Shown: positions 60,384-64,000 of the stretch, in pieces
How positions within the stretch are numbered: the first letter of the stretch is position 1
Layout: every line of letters begins with the position of its first letter
Origin: Acidobacteriota bacterium
GTDB taxonomy: Bacteria > Actinomycetota > Acidimicrobiia > Acidimicrobiales > Microtrichaceae
Reading direction: 5' to 3'
NCBI GenBank assembly: GCA_003577145.1
Contig: QEUP01000006.1
Location: 17,309-81,308 of the forward strand
Length of the DNA stretch: 64,000 nucleotides
The notes under the pieces: generated by a model
What the model was told of the DNA's origin: nothing
Database searches by the model: none
Seen by the model: the letters and a program-made list of their open reading frames with translations, nothing else
Program-made: the position numbers and the translations under genes

Positions 60384-60426
60384 TCACAGCCCTTGGCGTG
60401 GCCCTTGTCGCCGCGCGACGACGGCT
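60384..60426 (+). repeat. 43-bp direct repeat, right copy (orphan sorting-signal fragment)
   Basis: It matches 54743-54785 at 42 of 43 bases. Here it sits in the 184-bp gap after the redox operon, in a 39-codon frame from ATG 60371 (MKNRITALGVALVAARRRLG) to TGA 60490, read in the same frame as in the surface protein. It is a broken-off tail with no LAxTG, so probably not a working gene. Confidence 0.8.
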
Positions 60427-60516
60427 CGGGGCAACGTGGGCCCCTCCGTACACGGGCCGCGCCGCCGAGACCGGGGGTGGTTACACCTGAGCGCAGGGCG
60501 TTCGTAAGCTGGAGCG

Positions 60517-62073
60517 GTGTCCACCCCCCGATCGCGCCGCGCGGCGCGATCCTTCTCACCCACCCGGCGCAAGCTGCTCCTCGTCGGCGTCTTCGGTGCG
60601 GTCAACGCCGGCCTGGTGAGGGCATTGGGCAGCCCCCGCTCGCCCGCACGGGCTCCCGCCACCGCCGGCGAGGGAGCGCCGACAACCCCGGTGGCGTTGG
60701 AAGGGGCTGCCGAACCGCCGCCACCGGATCACAACTTCGACACCGTCATATCCGGCGGCCGGGTCATCGACCCCGATTCGGGTTACGACCAGGTCGCCAA
60801 CGTGGGCATCGACGGCGGCGCCGTCACCTCGATCTCCAAAGAGCCGCTCAAAGGCACCGCCTCCATCGACGCCTCCGGACTCATCGTCGCCCCCGGCTTC
60901 ATCGACCTCCTCTCCTACGAGCCCAACAGCTTCGGCATCTGGTACAAGGTCGCCGACGGAGTGACCACCAACCTCGGGATGCACGGCCTTCAGCTCGCGC
61001 CTGGTGAGTACTTCGACCGGTTCAGCGGGGTCACCCCGACGCACTTCGGCGGCGCGTTCGACGACAACTGGGGCCGCAGCATCCAAGCCGAGATCGGCAA
61101 CGACCTCGCCGGCACACCGGACCAACTCGACAGGCTGGTGGACGAGTTCGAGGAGGGAATCGAAGGCGGCTGGATCGGCATCAGCTTCTCACTCGAGTAC
61201 ACACCCGGCGTCGACAACGAGGAGGTGGACCGCCTCGCTGACGTCGCCTTGAAGTACGACCTGCCGATGTTCTTCCACGCCCGCTACTCCGATCCCGACC
61301 CTCCGGGCACCAACGCCGAGGCCATCGAGGAGATCCTGCGTGTGGCCCGCGAGAAGGGTGTGGCGGTTCACGTCGAGCACATCACTTCAACTGGCGGCAC
61401 CCACACGATGGCCGAAACCCTTGCGACCCTCGACGAGGCTCGCGCCGAGGGGATAGACGTGACTGCTTGCATGTACCCGTACACCTTCTGGGCGACCTAT
61501 CTCGGGTCGGCCCGGTTCTCACCGGGCTGGCAGGAGCGCTTCCGGATCTCCTACGACGACCTCGTCATCCCCGGAACCGGCGAGCGGCTGACCGAGGCGA
61601 CCTTCGAGCAGTACCGCTCGGAGAACGTCCTGGCCGCCGCCTACGCCATTCCGGAGGAGGACGTGCGAACCGGCTTGAAGGATCCTCACGTCTTCATCGG
61701 CAGCGACGCCATTCTCGAAGAGGAGCTCAACAACCATCCCCGGGGAGCGGGTTCGTTCGCCCGCGTGCTGGGGCACTACGTGCGGGACGAGCAGGTCATC
61801 GATCTCCACCAGGCGCTGCGAAAGATGACGATCCTGCCGGCGCAGCGCCTCGAACGGCCGGTGCCGGCCTTGCGCAGGAAGGGACGCATGCAAATCGGTG
61901 CCGACGCCGACATCACGATCTTCGATCCAGACACCGTGATCGACAAGGCGACCGTCGACAACCCCGCGCAGCACTCCGAGGGGATCGAATACGTCATGGT
62001 GCTCGGCCAGATCGTCAAGGACCCGAACGGCCTGCAAACCGGCGTCACACCGGGTCAACCGATCACCGCCTAG
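60517..62073 (+). CDS. Amidohydrolase/D-aminoacylase-like enzyme with Tat-type signal, 518 aa
   Basis: The start is GTG 60517. The N-terminus has twin arginines before a hydrophobic helix (SPTRRKLLLVGVFGAVNAGL), a Tat signal. The mature enzyme opens with the amidohydrolase beta-strand DTVISGGRVIDPDSGYDQVANVGIDGGAVTSI and the stretch SGLIVAPGFIDLLSYEP, where the usual HxH of metal-dependent members is changed to LLSYE, so the metal site may be reduced. HARYSDPDPPGTNAEAIEEILRVAREKGVAVHVEHITSTGG fits N-acyl-D-amino-acid deacylases, including the His-containing strand. A late AHPRGxG-like NHPRGAGSFARVLGHYVRD is diagnostic. The product probably acts outside the cell. Repeat copy 3 follows. Confidence 0.78.
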   Translation: MSTPRSRRAARSFSPTRRKLLLVGVFGAVNAGLVRALGSPRSPARAPATAGEGAPTTPVALEGAAEPPPPDHNFDTVISGGRVIDPDSGYDQVANVGIDGGAVTSISKEPLKGTASIDASGLIVAPGFIDLLSYEPNSFGIWYKVADGVTTNLGMHGLQLAPGEYFDRFSGVTPTHFGGAFDDNWGRSIQAEIGNDLAGTPDQLDRLVDEFEEGIEGGWIGISFSLEYTPGVDNEEVDRLADVALKYDLPMFFHARYSDPDPPGTNAEAIEEILRVAREKGVAVHVEHITSTGGTHTMAETLATLDEARAEGIDVTACMYPYTFWATYLGSARFSPGWQERFRISYDDLVIPGTGERLTEATFEQYRSENVLAAAYAIPEEDVRTGLKDPHVFIGSDAILEEELNNHPRGAGSFARVLGHYVRDEQVIDLHQALRKMTILPAQRLERPVPALRRKGRMQIGADADITIFDPDTVIDKATVDNPAQHSEGIEYVMVLGQIVKDPNGLQTGVTPGQPITA

Positions 62074-62088
62074 CAGAGCCGGCCACCC

Positions 62089-62138
62089 GTTCTGTGAACC
62101 GAAAAGGCCCCTATAGGGGCCACGCGCGTTCACAAAAC
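62089..62138 (-). repeat. Dispersed palindromic repeat, copy 3 (terminator-like)
   Basis: It has the same sequence as copy 1: inner GGCCCCTATAGGGGCC (62106-62121), outer arms GTTCTGTGAAC (62089-62099) and GTTCACAAAAC (62128-62138), 10 of 11 paired. It sits between the convergent amidohydrolase gene and dprE1, with TTTT after the stem on the minus strand, the side of dprE1. Confidence 0.85.
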
Positions 62139-62151
62139 CGGTTGGGTGGAG

Positions 62152-63519
62152 CTAGCACAGGCCGAGGCGGCGTCCGAGATCGCTGCTCAGCCTGCGCTCT
62201 GGATCGAGCTCGTCCCGCACCTCACGCCAGGCGTCGAGCCGGGGGTACATCTCGCTCAGCAGCTCGGGACGCAAGCGGCTGTCCTTGGCCAGATAGACCC
62301 TGCCGCCCGCTTCGGCCACCCGTTCGTCCAGCCCATCCAGGAGCTGCTCCAGCTCCGGGGCGCCCACAGGGATGTCGAGGCTCAGCGTCCAGCCTTCCTG
62401 GGGGAACGAGAGCGGACCCTGGTTGCCGGGCCCGAACCGCTTGAGCACCGCGAGGAACGACGCGGTGCCCGACGAGCTGAGCCGCTCGACCGCATGGCGC
62501 AAGGTCTCGCCGGCGGTGAAGGGGACCACGCATTGCCACTGGAGGAAGCCACGGGATCCGTACAACCGGTTCCAGCCACCCACCATGTCGAGAGGATGGA
62601 AGAACTGTGAGATCGTCTGCAGCTCGCCGCGGCGGTGCTGGGGCGACTTCCGGTACCACATCTCGTTGAACAGGCCGATGGTCCAGCGGTTGAGGAGGCC
62701 CGAGGGGATGAGAGGGGGCGCTGTGACGACCTGGCGGGGAGCGAACTCGAAACGTCGCTCGGCGAGCTCGTCAGGGAGCTCGTCCCTGCCTGCGAAGCGA
62801 CCTCGGGTCAACACCGACCGACCCATTGACGCGCCGGTCGCGAGCAGATCGATCCACGCGACCGAGTAGTCGCTGACCTCGTCGGTGCTCTCCATCAGCT
62901 CCATGATCGAATCGAGATCCCCGGCTCGGTCGGTGTCGACGCTGAGGAGGCTGGACTCGACCGGCAGCAACCGGAAGGTCGCGTCGATGATCACGCCGGT
63001 CAGGCCCATTCCACCGGCGGTGGCCCAGAAGACAGCGGCATCGTCGACGGGATCGACCTCGCGGATCCCGCCATCGGGGCCTGCCAGCCTGAACGAGGTC
63101 ACATGGTTGCACCAGGACCCTGTCCGGTGATGGTTCTTGCCGTGGACGTCGGCGGCGATGGCTCCGCCGACTGTCACGTACCGCGTACCCGGGGTCACGG
63201 GCACGAACCAGCCCAGGGGCACGAGCCAACGCATCAGCTGGTCGAGGCTGGTCCCCGCGGTGGCGGTGGCGAACCCGGCTTCGAGATCGACGTCGATCAA
63301 CCCGTGGCCCGGCGCGGTCTCCAGGACCATCCCGCCGGCGTTCTGGGCGGCGTCGCCGTAGCTGCGTCCCAGGCCCCTGGCCAACACGCCTCTGGTCGGT
63401 CGGCTCCGCAGCGCCGATACGACATCGGCGGGCTCGGAGCATCTCATGACCCGTGCGGCGGTGGGCGCGGTACGACCCCAGCCGGTGAGCAGATGGCGTT
63501 GGCCGGGCAGTCCTGACAT
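62152..63519 (-). CDS. dprE1: Decaprenylphosphoryl-beta-D-ribose 2'-oxidase DprE1, 455 aa
   Basis: FAD enzyme oxidising decaprenylphosphoryl ribose on the way to decaprenylphosphoryl arabinose, the arabinan donor. Motifs: RGVLARGLGRSYGDAAQNAGG (FAD), TPGTRYVTVGGAIAADVHGKNHHRTG (FAD-linked loop with HGKNHH), MGLTGVIIDATFRL, RGFLQWQCVVPF, LKRFGPGNQGPLSFP and the substrate Lys in AKDSR (Lys412). Position 380 is Ser (GWTLSLDIP), where Mycobacterium tuberculosis DprE1 has Cys387 (GWNICVDFP), the residue attacked by benzothiazinones. Length matches the 461-residue mycobacterial enzyme. The upstream ubiA gene ends 11 bp before, so they form an operon. The partner dprE2 is outside the window. Confidence 0.93.
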   Translation of the reverse strand: MSGLPGQRHLLTGWGRTAPTAARVMRCSEPADVVSALRSRPTRGVLARGLGRSYGDAAQNAGGMVLETAPGHGLIDVDLEAGFATATAGTSLDQLMRWLVPLGWFVPVTPGTRYVTVGGAIAADVHGKNHHRTGSWCNHVTSFRLAGPDGGIREVDPVDDAAVFWATAGGMGLTGVIIDATFRLLPVESSLLSVDTDRAGDLDSIMELMESTDEVSDYSVAWIDLLATGASMGRSVLTRGRFAGRDELPDELAERRFEFAPRQVVTAPPLIPSGLLNRWTIGLFNEMWYRKSPQHRRGELQTISQFFHPLDMVGGWNRLYGSRGFLQWQCVVPFTAGETLRHAVERLSSSGTASFLAVLKRFGPGNQGPLSFPQEGWTLSLDIPVGAPELEQLLDGLDERVAEAGGRVYLAKDSRLRPELLSEMYPRLDAWREVRDELDPERRLSSDLGRRLGLC

Positions 63520-63530
63520 GAGCGGCCGGC

Positions 63531-64000
63531 TCAGGTGACGTACACGGCGAGGACGAGGAACACGGCCCAGATGACCCCGAAGACCTGCAGGGTGCGGTCG
63601 GTGAGCACGAGGTCTTCGGGTGCGGCACCCTCTCCGCGGTCCACGAGCATGGCGTAACGCAGGACTCCCATCACGAACGGCACGATCGAGAGCTGGATGT
63701 AGGGGCTCCCGCCCTCGACGGGGACGCGCTCGATCGCCCAGAGGCAGTAGGCGATCATCACGACACCCGATGTCACGGCTCGCAGGTAGCCGAGATAGGA
63801 ATCGGTGTATTCCTCGAGTGTGCTGCGCACGGCCGCGCCGCCGGCACCCAGGTCGCGGAGCTCGGCGTGGCGCTTTCCGGCGACCATGAAGAGAGATCCG
63901 AAGCTGGCGATGATGAGGAACCAGTCCGACACCGGTACGTCGGTCGCTGCCGCTCCGGCTATGGCCCTGAGCACGAAACCGCCGGCCACCGCGACCAGGT
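63531..64000 (-). CDS. ubiA: UbiA-type prenyltransferase (decaprenyl-phosphate phosphoribosyltransferase-like), C-terminal part
   Basis: The frame is open to the right edge, so only about 156 C-terminal residues are visible. It contains GGFVLRAIAGAAATDVPVSDWFLIIASFGSLFMVAGKRHAELRDLG, which matches the second Asp-rich region and following basic loop (GKRxxEL) of UbiA-family enzymes such as mycobacterial Rv3806c. Four or five membrane helices follow, ending FLVLAVYVT. It would transfer phosphoribosyl phosphate to decaprenyl phosphate, making the precursor of the DprE1 substrate. Its position directly upstream of dprE1 supports this. The N-terminal Asp motif is outside the window. Confidence 0.85.
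   Translation of the reverse strand, partial: LVAVAGGFVLRAIAGAAATDVPVSDWFLIIASFGSLFMVAGKRHAELRDLGAGGAAVRSTLEEYTDSYLGYLRAVTSGVVMIAYCLWAIERVPVEGGSPYIQLSIVPFVMGVLRYAMLVDRGEGAAPEDLVLTDRTLQVFGVIWAVFLVLAVYVT

Noticed and set aside
54743-60426. Attachment sites of an integrative element
   Set aside because: The 43-bp direct repeats bracket an operon, but there is no integrase, no tRNA and no mobility gene; recorded as a duplication instead.

Overview
The window is high-GC DNA from an actinobacterium. Several things point there: SOS boxes of the CGAAC-N4-GTTCG type, an ImuA/ImuB/DnaE2 mutasome, an F420-pathway guanylyltransferase (FbiD/CofC), DprE1 with a UbiA-type prenyltransferase (decaprenylphosphoryl-arabinose pathway), class III adenylate cyclases and a surface protein with an LAxTG sorting motif. 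I infer a lineage such as Acidimicrobiia from the overall mixture, but no marker gene here proves it. There is no rRNA, no tRNA I could identify, no CRISPR array, and no recognisable transposase or prophage.

Layout. 1-240: end of a repeat protein. 339-5300: MFS exporter and SOS-controlled dnaE2. 5367-8430: a small coiled-coil membrane protein, a GHKL ATPase, a decayed second copy of the coiled-coil gene, and a membrane protein with an HTH-like tail. 9029-13415: secreted PQQ-type sugar dehydrogenase with FG-GAP repeats, then a two-component system. 13445-19524: membrane protein, ketopantoate-reductase-like protein, glycosyltransferase-like protein, SOS-controlled imuA-imuB, Nfu-N protein. 19561-24316: acyl-CoA dehydrogenase, cyclase, RNase HII and a repeat-rich stretch with a gene remnant, followed by small genes. 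24414-38944: GH38 mannosidase, two tandem lipoprotein lipases, second cyclase, gpsA, fbiD, PIG-L deacetylase, metG, cfa, HIT protein.

39053-44790 is the most interesting region. It holds a nucleotidyltransferase (NTP_transf_5 type), a GNAT protein, a 34-residue peptide gene (41224-41328) with its own ribosome binding site and a strong downstream hairpin, a Ser/His S24/S26-type protease, an HprK-like kinase, an ABC-2 exporter and a PqqD-like protein. I read this as a RiPP-like peptide modification and export locus. It lacks the lasso cyclase and lasso leader peptidase, and no radical SAM, YcaO or lanthionine enzyme is in the window. The peptide has a YxxP-type leader, a Gly/Cys-rich tail and a C-terminal serine; HprK-like kinases of lasso clusters are known to phosphorylate such a serine.

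44832-64000: EamA transporter, unknown protein, xylulokinase, a complete carbohydrate ABC importer, a small ORF with a perfect 14-bp hairpin, an LAxTG surface protein, a TetR-controlled FAD/Fe-S redox operon under a perfect 12-bp palindrome, a Tat-type amidohydrolase, and dprE1-ubiA at the right edge. A 50-bp palindromic repeat occurs three times, each time at the 3' end of a minus-strand gene, and looks like a modular terminator. Short tandem duplications (15, 42, 45, 54, 60 and 72 bp) are unusually frequent.
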